DNA of 64,000 nucleotides from Paulinella micropora. Its lineage: Eukaryota; Cercozoa; Imbricatea; Euglyphida. Below are positions 26,076-37,712 of this stretch, piece after piece. Location of the stretch: NCBI GenBank assembly GCA_009731375.1, contig BJOX01000059.1, positions 1,091,087 through 1,155,086 of the forward strand, in the 5' to 3' direction. Every line of letters starts with the position of its first letter. Within the stretch, counting starts at the first letter, position 1. Position numbers and translations under genes: made by a program. The notes under the pieces are model-generated. The model worked only from the letters and a program-made list of their open reading frames with translations, was not told the origin of the DNA and did no database searches.

Positions 26076-27977
26076 ATGATTGCTAAAACCAAAAAAACAA
26101 AGAAACCTAAGGTAAGACCCCCACGAGTGTATATAAATAAGAGTGGGAGACCTTATATTATCCAGAAGGTTAAAAAATATTATCGTAATTTTGGTAAGAA
26201 AACAAATGATATGAGCACACTTCAAATCGTTAAGTTGTTTTTGAAATATATTGGTAAACCAAAGGCGCAAAGGGCAACTCGCAAACCAAGGGAAAAAATA
26301 ATCAAATCTGATTTCAATCGTCTTGAACACGAGAACAGAAACCAGATACAAAGCAACCTACAGAAAAAATATGACATGATACACGAGCAGGAAGAAAAGG
26401 AAAAGAAGAAAAGGGATGAGATAGAAGAAGAAAAGAAAAGGCTAGAAAGAAAAGACATAGCCGATGCCGAGGAACAAAAAGAAATAAAGGACAGGGAACA
26501 TAAAAGAGAACTAGCAGATATTAATGAACGACAATAACAAAAAGCCAGAGAACTAAGAAGGGAGCGGGGGGAGCAAAAACTCATAGAAGATGTAAAATAC
26601 GAAAAAGACAGAAAAAATAGGATACAAGCATTACCACCGCCACCAATATCAATATATTATGCCACCGCAACAGGGACAGCCACAAGTTCAGGCACAAGCA
26701 CAATATCAGGCACCACAAGTTCAGGCGGTAAATCCACTAGAACTAAAAGAGGCGGAAAAGTTGATTAGAGATGCTGGTTATGGTGATGATTTCCTGAGCG
26801 GATTAAGAGACGAAGGCAAAATACTACTAGCAGAGGATATAAGAAAATATATGAATTTAGGCTCCAAAACAGAAGAAGTTAAAAAACACCTTGAACAAGC
26901 CGAAGAAACCAATAAAAAGGCTCAAAAGATGAACCAAAATTTAGGAAACCAACTAGGGGAGGCTAAATACAAAGCAATGTTAAAGAATGAATTGTCAAAT
27001 AGTAATATTGAAAAAAAACTGACTATTAAAATTCTTGGTGAAGCACTAAGGGAAAAACTTAAAAATGAAGGCCACGATGTTAAAGGTTGGAACCAAAGGG
27101 CATCAGGGATAATAGACAAAATTGTAGAACATAAAATAAATGTAGGAAATGAAAAGAATGAAGTAAAAATGAAACTCGCAGAATATTTGGGATTACAAAC
27201 GGGAACTGGTTTAGAAGATTTGATTAGTAAAGTGTTTTCCGTAGAAAACATTAAAAAGTATTTATCACGAAAAGAATGGGTTCATTCAATGAGAAAAAAA
27301 GATTATGTTAATGTTCTTATAAATAAATATAGAAATGAGCAACAGCAACCAAAGCCACAGCAACCGGAGCCACAGCAACCGGAGCTACAGCAACCAGAGC
27401 CACAACCAGAGCCACTGCCTGAGCCACAGCAACCACAGCAAGATGAGCAACAGCCCGAGCCCGAGCCACAGCAAGAGGGAGAGGGGCGGGGACTAATGAC
27501 TAATGAAATAGATGACATAATGAAAAAATATGGATGGTATCTCGGAGCGATAGCCAGTGATGAAATTTACAAGTTGAAGCCAGGAAGCAGAAAGCGATAC
27601 GGATTTATTATGAATACCCAAAAAAGTTCGCAACCCGGAGCACATTGGATGGCGGTTTATATAGATTTAGATAAAGATAGGTTCCGTGGAAGTTTATGAC
27701 CCTTTAGCACTTTACGAGCCAACTGAAGACTTTCAACAACAAATGAAACGGCTGATAGATAAAAGCCATCCAAGCACATACCTGCTTATGAAAGTAAATA
27801 AAGTAAAAGAGCAGAGCGATACGAGCGACACGTGTGGATGGTTTGCTTTGAGATTTTTGATTGAAAGAAGTAAAGGCACCCGGTTTAAGTTTTGCTAGCG
27901 GTTATACAGACCTAAAAGAAGAAGAAGCGGAGAAATTAAAAGCACAGAATGGGCATGGCTTTGACACATTCATCTGA
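26076..27977 (+). pseudogene. Basic coiled-coil protein ending in an adenain/Ulp1-like protease
   Basis: Fragments at 26,076-26,537, 26,659-27,699 and 27,686-27,977 appear to form one reading unit. The N-terminus is very basic, followed by a Lys/Glu coiled coil and a Gln/Pro-rich region. A helical domain follows, then a PQQPEPQQPE-type linker of about 50 residues. The C-terminus is a cysteine protease: GAHWMAVYIDL (His), EVYDPLALYEP (Asp), KEQSDTSDTCGWFALRF (Gln and Cys). Such proteases mature capsid proteins. A stop at 26,535 and frameshifts near 26,635, 27,685 and 27,893 break it. The long N-terminal extension is unusual; alternatively two neighbouring genes are involved. Confidence 0.75.
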
Positions 27978-28019
27978 ATTATGTATTAAATAAAAGAATA
28001 AAAAAGAATATGGAAGAAT

Positions 28020-28429
28020 ATGCCGGACTACAAGCAAGGAAAAATTTATGCTCTTCGCTCTCACCAGACAGACAAAATTTATATCGGTTCGACAACTCAA
28101 TCATTGGCTCAGAGAATCGCTAAGCATAGGAATGATTACAAGATTACAAGAACAAAAAAATAAAATGGGTATCATCATATGAGATATTAAAATACGAAGA
28201 TGCTTACATAGAATTATTGGAAACATATCCATGCTATGATAGGGAAAGTTTATTGAAAAAAGAAGGAGAACATATACGGAACAATAAAGAGTGTGTAAAT
28301 AAGCAAATAGCAGGTCGCACTAACGAAGAATATAGACAAGAGCATATTGATGAAATTAAAGAATATTTAAAAATGAATATGCTAGAGACAGAGAAGAAAT
28401 ACTTAAAACACATTATGATAGATAGATAG
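28020..28429 (+). pseudogene. GIY-YIG nuclease, frameshifted
   Basis: Starts MPDYKQGKIYALRSHQTDK then IYIGSTTQS. A frameshift in a run of seven A near 28,155 moves the reading to VSSYEILKYEDAYIELLETYP, then GEHIRNNKECVNKQIAGRT. It is a close relative of the fragment at 24,458. Catalytic Arg (QRIAKHR) and Glu (YIELLETYP) regions are present. The end runs into a GATA microsatellite. Confidence 0.75.
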
Positions 28430-28763
28430 ATGGATGGATAGATAGATAGATAGAAAAAAAGGAACAAGTGTATGTAATAATATTAACAATAATTAAAGTG
28501 GTGATTATATGACAAGAGTAAACATGGCACCTATTTTGGAACAACAAAACGGCGAGAAAGAAGTAACGTAGAAGCTAGTCTCTATACTGCGGACGAGCAT
28601 CATGAGGGGCGCGCACGAGAGAGAGAGAGACCCTTTGTCCTTGTGGCGGAACATATAATGCAAGGGAGAGAAAGACATTACAGGAGAAACAAACATATAA
28701 ATTACATTAATAGTTTATATTTTGATATATCAGATATCCAAAAATTATTCGTATAATATAACA
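28430..28763. other. Intergenic: GATA repeat and spacer, no gene
   Basis: A short (GATA)n lies at 28,420-28,454. The rest is non-coding and leads to the minor capsid gene. Confidence 0.6.
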
Positions 28764-29552
28764 ATGGACTACAAAGGAGGAAGAAGTTCGGGTATCTATT
28801 ACATAAATAGCAAAAATAGGATAACTGGCACAGACAGCGACTTTACACACGAAGTCAATATGAAGGGGCTAGACAATCCCACACACTGCAAAATACTTCA
28901 TATTTATGTGCCAAATCGTATTTTTCGGTGGCCTCACCATATAATACCTTTACACTTAGTGAAGACGGATATGAGGCTTTAATTACGATATCTGAGGGCA
29001 ACTACACAATGAACAATTTAAAAAATAAACTGGCAGAGGTGCTAACCGCAGACAGCCCTAATAATTATACTTATGTGGTATCCAGTAATAATACCAACAT
29101 AGAACCAGAAGATGGAAAATTAACATTCAGTGTGTCAGAGAATAAAGGAATTCAACCGCGGTTTATATTTGATACAGATACCCGTATTCACGAGGTTATG
29201 GGTTTTGATAGAAATTCAACATATTTCTTCGCTAATGATTTTATTAAATCGCCGAATGATTATTCTAACTGGTGAAAAGACTTTATACCTTCAATCAGAC
29301 TTAGTTGGTGAAGGAGATAATCACGTGCTACAAGAAATATACACAGCCAACGAAATTCCATTTGGAGCCGTTATATACGACGGAAGTGGGTCTGAGTATG
29401 GTAAGAAATTATCCGCCAGTTCAAATAATGTATATAGGTTTTATCTTACAGANNNNNNNNNNTAAGCAATTAATCTTAATGGTTTGGGAGTCGTTATGGC
29501 GTTATTAATTTACAGGGAAACGAATTATTTCAATTTGTTAAAATCTAGGTAA
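28764..29552 (+). pseudogene. Minor capsid (penton) protein, broken
   Basis: The true start is ATG 28,764 (MDYKGGRSSGIYYINSKNR). The SKNRI.GT.SDFTHEV opening, the NTFTLSEDGYEALITISEG segment and the LVGEGDNHVLQEIYTANEIP segment follow the single-jelly-roll penton protein of Polintons and virophages, which closes the capsid vertices. Frameshifts lie near 28,935 and 29,275, and a 10-N gap at 29,453-29,462. The C-terminus INLNGLGVVMALLIYRE is on the far side. It directly precedes the major capsid gene, as in most PLVs. Confidence 0.8.
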
Positions 29553-29562
29553 TTAATTTTAA

Positions 29563-29576
29563 TTTTAGAATTATTT
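29563..29576 (+). promoter_or_regulatory. TTTTAGAATTATTT motif before the major capsid gene
   Basis: Same 14-mer as at 25,684; 58 nt before the ATG. Confidence 0.4.
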
Positions 29577-29633
29577 ATTTTTTTCTATAAACATATTCTG
29601 GTGAATTAGTTAATTTTCACAACTGCCTAAAAA

Positions 29634-31153
29634 ATGCCAACTCAACACGGCGGAGAATTAGACTTCAGTAAGACTGATTATATCAGCGGTTCGTATCGCC
29701 TTAACAAACTTACTCCTCGCGAAGGAGCAGGAAATGTTGTTGTTACTTCAGCGGGCGGTCAGGAAAGCACATTCGACCTTATCAGTCGCCCATTTAACTT
29801 GGCAAAGTCGGTGCTGAGTTTCACTTACGCCCCAGGTGCTTCAGGAATTGCAGATAGACGCAATCGTATTTTTATGGATTGTTTGAGTATGATTAGACAG
29901 ATTCAACTTCAAACCCGTAGTGGTGTTTATTTGTGTGATTTGAATAATGTCGGAACTATTACGAAAATGATTTGGAAGCCTGAGACTTCATTGAAGGACT
30001 TTTTGGCACTTGAGAACCATGGATCGGCTAATGGTGTTGGGTGTATGCTTCAAAAGTGTAATGCTGATGGGCGAGCAACAACAGCCTTTACTGCTAACGT
30101 GTATGCTGGACAACAGGCAAGTGTGGCGACTGTAGCGGGTAGTATTGATACCGATGGTCACCTTCAGGCAACATTAAACCGTTTTGGTAATGCTATTGCT
30201 GGGGCTATCGCTCCTCCATCACTTAATGCACGAAGACATGATGATACTTTGCTGTGAATGTTTCATATACTGAGGCGAAGTATCTTGAGGGAGGTATTGG
30301 TGGTGCTAACACAGACCCCATTATTTATGTGAAGATTCCATTGTCTATGATTTACAATACTATTTTCGCACTTGATAAGACTATTATGTTTCCTGAAATT
30401 TTGACCATGAGAATTGTTTGGGCTGCTAGTAATAGAACTGTTTATCATGTTGGTGGTGTTGATGCTAATACAGGTCTTGCTACCACTATTAACACAGCAA
30501 ATCAAGGTTCTTTTCCTTGAACCGCTAATTCGCAGGTAGCAAACTTAAACTTGTTTCTAGCGGTTGAAACAAACCCTGATGTTATCAAGTCTATTCAACA
30601 AAAAGTGAGCAGTGCCGAAGGTATGACTTTTACGATTGACTACCCATACTCATACAAAAACACAATTCAGGCATCTACAAGTCAGAACATTATTATGAGG
30701 TTCGATAGAGGACACGGACGGAGAATTAAGAAAATTTACCATTCAGCATTTAATAATGAAGAAACAAAGAATACCGCGTATGATAACGATAATAGGAATG
30801 GTTCAAAGATTACTTCCTTCTATACTACCCTTGACGGGTCTAGACTTCAAGAATTTAATATTAGCACTGCTAATACAACCCTTGAAGATTACATGTATCT
30901 AAAAAATAAGATTGAAGGCAGTGCTTTGGTAAATAGCAATGTCTATCAATACAACTGGTTCTGGGTGGATACATTTGACAACACTCGCCCGCTTTGGAGT
31001 AAAGACCAGAATGAAATTAGTGGGCTTGGCCTTTCTCAAGAGAGACGCTGGGAGATGATGGCTACTACTGCAAATGTTGGTCTCAATCATTACACTCTGG
31101 CTATCACTCAGCGAGAGGTTCAAGTGAAGGCGAATGTTATTACTATTTCCTAA
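29634..31153 (+). pseudogene. Double-jelly-roll major capsid protein, broken
   Basis: Starts MPTQHGGELDFSKTDYISGS. The N-terminal part has FDLISRPFNLAKSVLSFTYA. The C-terminal part has MRFDRGHGRRIKKIYHSAF, YNWFWVDTFDNTRPLW and NVGLNHYTLAITQREVQVKA. Together with the overall size (~505 residues) and gene order this fits the PLV major capsid protein, which forms the icosahedral shell. A frameshift at about 30,254 and a TGA at 30,518 (a likely former Trp codon) interrupt it. The rest is well preserved, so decay is recent. Confidence 0.85.
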
Positions 31154-31259
31154 TGGCTATGAATATATTTCTGAATAAAATATCAATGATTTAAATAATT
31201 TTTTTTTGTTTTATATATAAACTCGTTGTATAAACAAACTCGTTTGTGTTATACACAAT

Positions 31260-32493
31260 ATGTCTCACCAGAGAAATTTAATCGCACAAAATCCAGACGG
31301 AGATTTTATAAATGTCAAAGTAGGATATGATGGTGGTATTAAAACTGATAATATTAAAACTGCTTTTGGAGAAACACTAGTTGACAATTAACTCCATTTG
31401 TTCAGGAAATCTTTCCATACACTATTAATACAAGTGTATGGACTAAAACAGAAACAAAATCTTCTGTGTCATTTTTGAATAATATGGCAGAATAAAAAAC
31501 TCAAGCCGATAACACAGCGAATGCTATCCTAACAAGTAAAAGAAGAATAAAATATCGGACTGGTATGGGAGTTGTTGGTCGCGTCACTGCTATATGGACA
31601 ACTGATGACACAAAATCCTATTATTCGTGTGTAGGAATGGTGAAAGTGATTTTTCAAATGGTTTTTATTTTTATAAAACTAATGTCTGGATGAGTATTCT
31701 ACATGCCAAAGGAGGGGCAACAACTTATATTCAAGAAGCAAACTGGGATGACCCGTGCAATGGAACAAAAGATATGCCTGTTATTGATTGGAGTAAAGGA
31801 AATGTATTCCAAATTCAATTTCAATATTTAGGCTTTGGTGCTATAAGGTTTTCTATTGAAAATCCTACGCCAGGCGAATTTCAATTAGTCCATACTATTA
31901 AGTATGCGAATGCCAACACAAGTGTAAGTCTAAGAAATACTACTTTACCATTTACTGCACTAATGAGAAATGATGCTTCTACCGGAATTCAAACTCTTAA
32001 AACCGCGAGTGTTGGATTATATATTGAAGGAAGTAATACGATAAACACAAGTATAACAAACGAAGTGGAAGGAAGTAAAGCAGCAAACACAACTGAAAGC
32101 CCTATTATTAGTATCAGGAATAAAGCAACATTTGATGCTGCTGGTGCTAATTTAACAAATTATTCAAATGTTTATCCCACGTTGATAAGTATTACGAATG
32201 AAGATAGTAAGGCGTGTGTAGTAAGAACGGTATTGAATGGAACACTAACTGGAGCAGGTTTTGCAGATGTTGATACTAAGTATTCAATTGTAGATACTGA
32301 TACAAAGGCGAGTGCCGTTGCCAACGGAACAACAATTTTTAAACTTTACGTAAATTCTCAATCAACTCAACAAATAAATCTTAGAAATTATGATATATAT
32401 CTGTCTCCTAGTAATGTATTGACTTTTACACAAAAATCCGTTGCTACTGCTAATAATGATAATGTTATCGCTAACTTCATAGAAGACCAATAA
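31260..32493 (+). pseudogene. Probable beta-rich virion surface protein, broken
   Basis: Starts MSHQRNLIAQNPDGDFINVK. The next frames give TPFVQEIFPYTINTSVWTK, then from 31,627 a long Asn/Thr/Ser-rich beta-type region (NVFQIQFQYLGFGAIRFSIE) to the stop at 32,493. Breaks lie near 31,390, 31,492 and 31,610. It follows the capsid gene on the same strand. Composition suggests a spike or decoration protein; no named family is recognised. Confidence 0.55.
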
Positions 32494-32521
32494 AGCAAAA
32501 AAAATTTAATTTAAGACAATG

Positions 32522-33054
32522 TTATATCAAAGAATTTTTTATGTCATCCACATTTTGGCACCATGGCTGGTGAACTAACCATTCAAGGTATGGTTTATCA
32601 ATCTTGACTACATCTTCAATGTTTTTGTGTGCATATTTTCCATATTGAAGAATGACATCTTTTTTTGCTACACATCCTTCGTCTGTAGCATTCGCTATAC
32701 ATCCTTCGTCTGTAGCATTCGCTATACATCCTTCGTCTGTAGCATTCGTTATACATCCTTCGTCTGTAGCATTCGCTATCTCTTCGCCTACATTAGCCTT
32801 TATTTCAGTGATACCTGTCTCACTCACAACAAGATCTGTTTCCTTAAAAGGAGTGCTTTGTTCCTCCGTCATTTTTTCTAATGTAGCCTCCAATGGAATA
32901 ACTACTTTCACGTTGTCGTCCCTCGGCTTGTATTGCTCATAGAAAGAAACACTGTCAGGTTTAGTCCATTAATTGTTGGCTTTTTTATTTCTCTGTCAAT
33001 GTTCCATTTTTCAATTTCATTCAAGTAGTCCTGTTTGGTGTTCAGGTCAGTCAT
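32522..33054 (-). pseudogene. DUF3820-like protein with a 9-residue tandem repeat
   Basis: Starts at ATG 33,054 (MTDLNTKQDYLNEIEKW), directly abutting a composite module, and shifts frame near 32,950. The middle has four tandem copies of NATDEGCIA-type nonapeptides (27-nt DNA repeats at about 32,670-32,785). The C-terminus, ILQYGKYAHKNIEDV then KPYLEWLVHQPW, matches the FGKY.G......YL.WL pattern of DUF3820 domains, a small fold found near exonucleases. The neighbour at 33,165 carries the same domain, so they are paralogues. Confidence 0.6.
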
Positions 33055-33180
33055 GATATTTTAGAATTGCGCTTCGTGCTACGCACTCCCGCTTATTTTA
33101 AAACATCGGAAAAAATTTTAAAGAAAAAATAATTAAAAGAAAACGATGTTTTGTGAAGACGAAGTCAGAACAAAATATCA
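33055..33180. promoter_or_regulatory. Composite intergenic module, copy 3
   Basis: The A half starts GATATTTTAGAATTGCGCTT immediately next to the ATG at 33,054 (minus) and runs to AAAACATCGG. An AT spacer follows. The B half is AACGATGTTTTGTGAAGACG to AAAATATC and overlaps the stop of the 33,165-33,464 gene. Confidence 0.7.
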
Positions 33181-33464
33181 AATATATTTTTTACTTCACT
33201 TTTAATGTCTGTAAATTCATCAAACCACGGCTGTTTCATAACCCATTCAAGATATGGTTTGTCCATGGTAGCAATATCTGAAACCTTCTTCCCGCGATAC
33301 TTACCAAACGGAAAAACATCGGTTGGCTTTCCTTCTCTACTTTTTTCAATTGCCTTAATTTCCTCATCAATTATCTGTTGAACATCTCTTACTGAAAAGA
33401 ATTCCTTATTCTTCTCAATTGAAAGTTTTCCAAATTTTTCACATAGTCTAGTGAGGGTGGTCAT
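33165..33464 (-). CDS. DUF3820-like small protein, 99 aa
   Basis: Intact frame starting MTTLTRLCEKFGKLSIEKNK. The core, VFPFGKYRGKKVSDI then KPYLEWVMKQPWF, is the DUF3820 pattern. In bacteria and viruses such domains are small putative nuclease-associated modules; in PLVs the role is unknown. Its paralogue lies downstream at 32,522, separated by a composite module. It lies beside the DNA polymerase remnant, which may suggest a role in DNA metabolism. Confidence 0.6.
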   Translation of the reverse strand: MTTLTRLCEKFGKLSIEKNKEFFSVRDVQQIIDEEIKAIEKSREGKPTDVFPFGKYRGKKVSDIATMDKPYLEWVMKQPWFDEFTDIKSEVKNIFDILF

Positions 33465-33539
33465 TGGTATATATATAGACTGGTAAAAAAAATTTATGAA
33501 AAAATTAATTATTTAATATTTTATTTTTTTAAATGTCCA

Positions 33540-36382
33540 AAAGGTCTAGTTTCAATCGCATTCTCTATAATTCCAATAACTTGTCTCTTCGTATATGTAA
33601 AAAAAATATCTTTTCTAAGTATTCTCTCGTTATTTTTTCTTTTGTTTGTCTCGCGTTATCTTGTTGTTTTCTACTGTAACTACTTTTCTAGACTTCTCAA
33701 TCGCTTAGCAATCCGTAATTCTTCATCAGTCTCCAACAATTCAGACAGTTCATTTTTACCATTCTCAGGTCGTAATACATCACGGTCGGATAAAGTGAGC
33801 ATATGCCAATATATTTCGCATACTCATTATCATGTAGTGATTTCCAATATAATTTCAGAGCATTCACTCTACCTCCGAACATTGCCTCTCGTGGGTTTAG
33901 TCCTTCTTGTTCCGTAATTCGTTCGTTTGTATCCTCTGCCAGTCTTTCACTGGTTTTCATCAGGCTCCATTCGCACTCCCAGATACTGATTACTTTCGCT
34001 TGTTCGTTAAGTTGTTTTTCTCTTCTCATTGTTTCCTTGTATAGTTCGCCCATTGTCTTATTCTTCTTCACATTCAGAGCATTGCTATTCCAACACTTAT
34101 CGCATCCGTGCCAATGACACCCGTAAAACTCATAAGCGGTTTTGTTTTTCTCGTCCCATCCATCTACATACACACGAGATTGTCCGAGTTGAAACATTTT
34201 TTCACCTCCGTTGAATGCGTGTTTAATATCGGTTTTGTCTAACCTGCTTCTGTATGCTAACCATTCTACACAAGCCCTAGAAGTCATCCTGTTTTGTTTT
34301 TCCGCTTTCAATATCGCAATTGAATTCTCTGGCGTAAACTTAGCACGATACAGCGCCATAACACAACTCGCGATAGTTGTAAATTGAAAAGGGTCAATAC
34401 CAAACTCTAGAAACTGATTTCTAAAATCTATACAACCCTTCCTCAGTATATCAACATCTGAATGACAATACTCTGCGATTTCCTTCGCCATATCAAATTG
34501 GTTATGTGTTTTCACTTGTTAGTCATACCATTCAAGAAATTCCTTTCGTTTATCTCCTCGCATCGTGTCGTAGCCATAATGTTTCTTATGTGGTATTACA
34601 CCTACATAGTTTCTATTTTTTGCCGTATTGAAGAAGTGCGGGAAGAAACCTTTCTTAAGTTCCGTAAGCCCGAATGTCTTTGGGAAGTCTGACAATGGTA
34701 TCGTAAGAAAACTTAGGCTGTCTAAAGCGATACTTCTTAAGTGTCATCATCATAATCTTACCGCCCTCATAATTACAAATGGAGTTTGACCATTATCAAC
34801 CACTTAAGAATAAACTGCCAATCATAACCGCAGGCATTGTGTGCGATAAATGTAAATCCGCTGTGCTTAGGGTCAAAAACCCACTTACAGAAATCTTGAA
34901 TGTTCTTGTGAATTACTGGCGGTTCCTTCGCATCGTAATACTGGCTTTCAGCATGATTAACAATATGTTCCCCTGTGTCCTGTGTCGTTTCAAAGTCAAA
35001 GAATATATATTGCTCTGACGGCGGTAAGATTTCTTTTTGGACTATTTCACATTTGTGTTCAAGCGGTTTCAGTTCCTTACAATTTCGGCATTTCGCATAT
35101 CCACATTTGTGTTCATCTTTCTTCCTGTAATTAAGACCGCACGATTTACATTTCGCTTTAACATCGCAGTTTGTCCTGTGATTATTAAAGCATTCAGTGT
35201 TTGGAAACTTTCTATTACACTGCTCACATTCTTTCCACAGGCTCTTGTCATTTATTCCCTTACAGCCCTTGGTTTCACATATACTACATTTGGCTTCACA
35301 GGCATGTCTTTCCTTATACCCTCTTAGACATAACTCACAGAAATTCTTTTTTCCTAGCATAGACTTCATGTTAGTTATGGCATCGTAATGTCCTTCAGTC
35401 TTTAGAATGTAAAGGTTAGTCAGCCGTTCGCCGTTCGCATCAAGTAGATCTGTTTTATAAACGATTTTGTCAGGGAATTTAACAATAACCAGATTGTATT
35501 TAATGTGATTAGCGAATGTATTAATTTATGGTATCCCACACACATCCTTAATAACTTTCGCTTCATCGTGTAAAGCCTCTGCAATTTCCTGCTGTATCTT
35601 TCTTCCAATTAATATTGTTTTGTATTTTTGATGGTTTTCAATTTTTGATTTTACTACAACGATTGCTCGTGCTAAGCATAAGTTATCGCTGTTGGTAATA
35701 CAGATTACTCCTTTCTTTCTGTATATATATCTAATTTGTTCAAAACCTGTAGCATTGTTCCGCCCGTCTGCATTTTAACAGATTTCAACGCAAATTTTAA
35801 TTTATCAAAGTTTATTCCGTTCTCGTCCATATAAAGATTTTCGTTGCTTTGAAATATTGCAGACAATCTTTCTAAAACTTTTTCAACCGAGATTTGATTA
35901 ACTTTGTGTAAGCATGTTGATACTTTTCCATAGTAATCCACAACCTCAATACGTAGGCTAACATTATCTTGCGGTGCTTGTCGTTTTACAAAGTCGTTCA
36001 ATACAATCTCAATAAATCTTATCACATCGCGCATCGTAAATGATCGGAAGTTGCAGTTAATCCTTACCACATATCTGCTTTCATTTATTCCTAGTTCGTG
36101 TTCCATACCTCAACAAATCTCTGAGATTTTCTTTCAGTTCTGTTTTCTCTTCAATCGTAGGTAAACGTGGCGCTATTGGTATAGCATAGTGCTCAAAATA
36201 CACTGCGCTCCTTACTTGGTTCAAGTAGTTTTGGGAGGTCGGTGTATCAATTTTATACCCCCTTACATTCGGTTTCATATATAGCACATCCCGACCCCTG
36301 ACAGACTTGATTTCGTAATTTATCTTTTTTCCCTTAATCTATCCAACCTGTAGACCTTACCGTTATACGTGTATGTATCCAT
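33540..36382 (-). pseudogene. Protein-primed DNA polymerase B, fragmented and deleted
   Basis: Probable start ATG 36,382. Fragments in several frames give an N-terminal region (SRYVVRINCNFRSFTMRDVI) and a Cys-rich zinc region (CELCLRGYKERHACEAKCSIC). The 3'-5' exonuclease motifs are IFFDFETTQDTGE and FTFIAHNACGYDWQFIL. The polymerase motif A region is KYIGICSLYPTVMYYD, in which Gly replaces the expected metal-binding Asp. Motifs B and C are not found: the sequence after motif A collapses within ~250 bp. At least five frame breaks are present. In intact PLVs and Polintons it copies the genome from a protein primer at the inverted repeats. Confidence 0.85.
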
Positions 36383-36516
36383 TGTTAGGTAAATATATCA
36401 GTGGGTTTATTTGTTTTCTAAATTAAATATTAAATAGAAATATTTTATATGATATATTTTCAAATGTTTAAATGAAAATTCAATTTTCTTGACTCCTGAG
36501 AATAAGTCTTTTGGAG

Positions 36517-37119
36517 TTATTGTGTAATAAGTGCTGATTGAGATACACATATAAAATTACATAACTCACAATAATAATTTTTACTCTCTCTTATTTTATC
36601 AAACCTTTGTTTTTGCTGATAATTTAAAATATTTTTGTTTATTGCACAGTATTGCTTTTGATACTCTCTAACTTTCTTACTTTCTTTTTCATAATATTGT
36701 TTATGATATTGCTTGTGGTAATATTTTTGATATTTTATCAGTTTCCTTTCGTTCTCATCTTTTAAAACCTCGTTCCTCAAATTTATGTTATTTTCTTTTT
36801 CCATCAGTAATATTAGCACCCATAGCATTATTTAAATTTAATGTATGTTTCAATTCATCTATATATTTATGTTCAACCGCCCTTTGTTTATCAATGTTGT
36901 AATTTTCAATTATTTTCTCGTGAATTAAAACACATTTACAATTTTGAAGTTCTTATTATTCATATGATTATATAACTTTCTATTAATTCCTTTCTTGCAG
37001 AGTAATTTATGATGACTGAAACTGCTTGATAATCTTTTTTGAGTTGTGTTTCCAATGAAATATTCCTTGTCAGTTTGATCTTCAGCATTAAAGATTTTGT
37101 AAATTTTCAAGGTTTTCAT
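36517..37119 (-). pseudogene. GIY-YIG-like nuclease remnant beside the right TIR
   Basis: The minus strand starts MKTLKIYKIFNAEDQTDKEY then FIGNTTQKRLSSSFSHHK, a diverged GIY-YIG core. After frame breaks it continues with a Lys/Gln/Tyr-rich linker and a finger end, YYCELCNFICVSQSALIT. It is placed like a mirror of the remnant at 17,440 beside the left TIR. Confidence 0.55.
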
Positions 37120-37170
37120 TTCTCTGTATATAATACAAATATACTATTTCTTTAAAATAATTAATTTTTT

Positions 37171-37609
37171 AACGATGTTTGAAAACAACAAGCGTAGTGG
37201 TAGGCTTTCGAATATCAATAGATAGTAGTTTTTGTTTCTTTTGTCTGTCTATATTTGTTGTAATTAGGTAGCCTTAAAACTAAATAACGGTTCTCAGTGG
37301 AAAAACACTTCCACACCAGACACCTAGTGGCTCAGGACAATTTCACACCTTCTAAGTTCTGGAGTTGGTTAACTTTTCGCTTTTTGTGTAAAGTAGTCCA
37401 GAGATAAATTCGTAATAAGAGAGATTTGAATGAAATTGTTGTTTTGAACTTAGAGAGAATAGGTAGCAGAAATAGTAAATAACTGCTCTTAGTGTGGTTT
37501 GTGTGATGAAACTCCACTGAACATCTGTGCCCAAGTGGCCCCCTATACTACTCACATACATACATACATATATACATATACATACATACATACATACATA
37601 CATACAAGT

Positions 37610-37641
<32 letters not shown>

Positions 37642-37652
37642 CATACATACGA

Positions 37653-37712
<60 letters not shown>

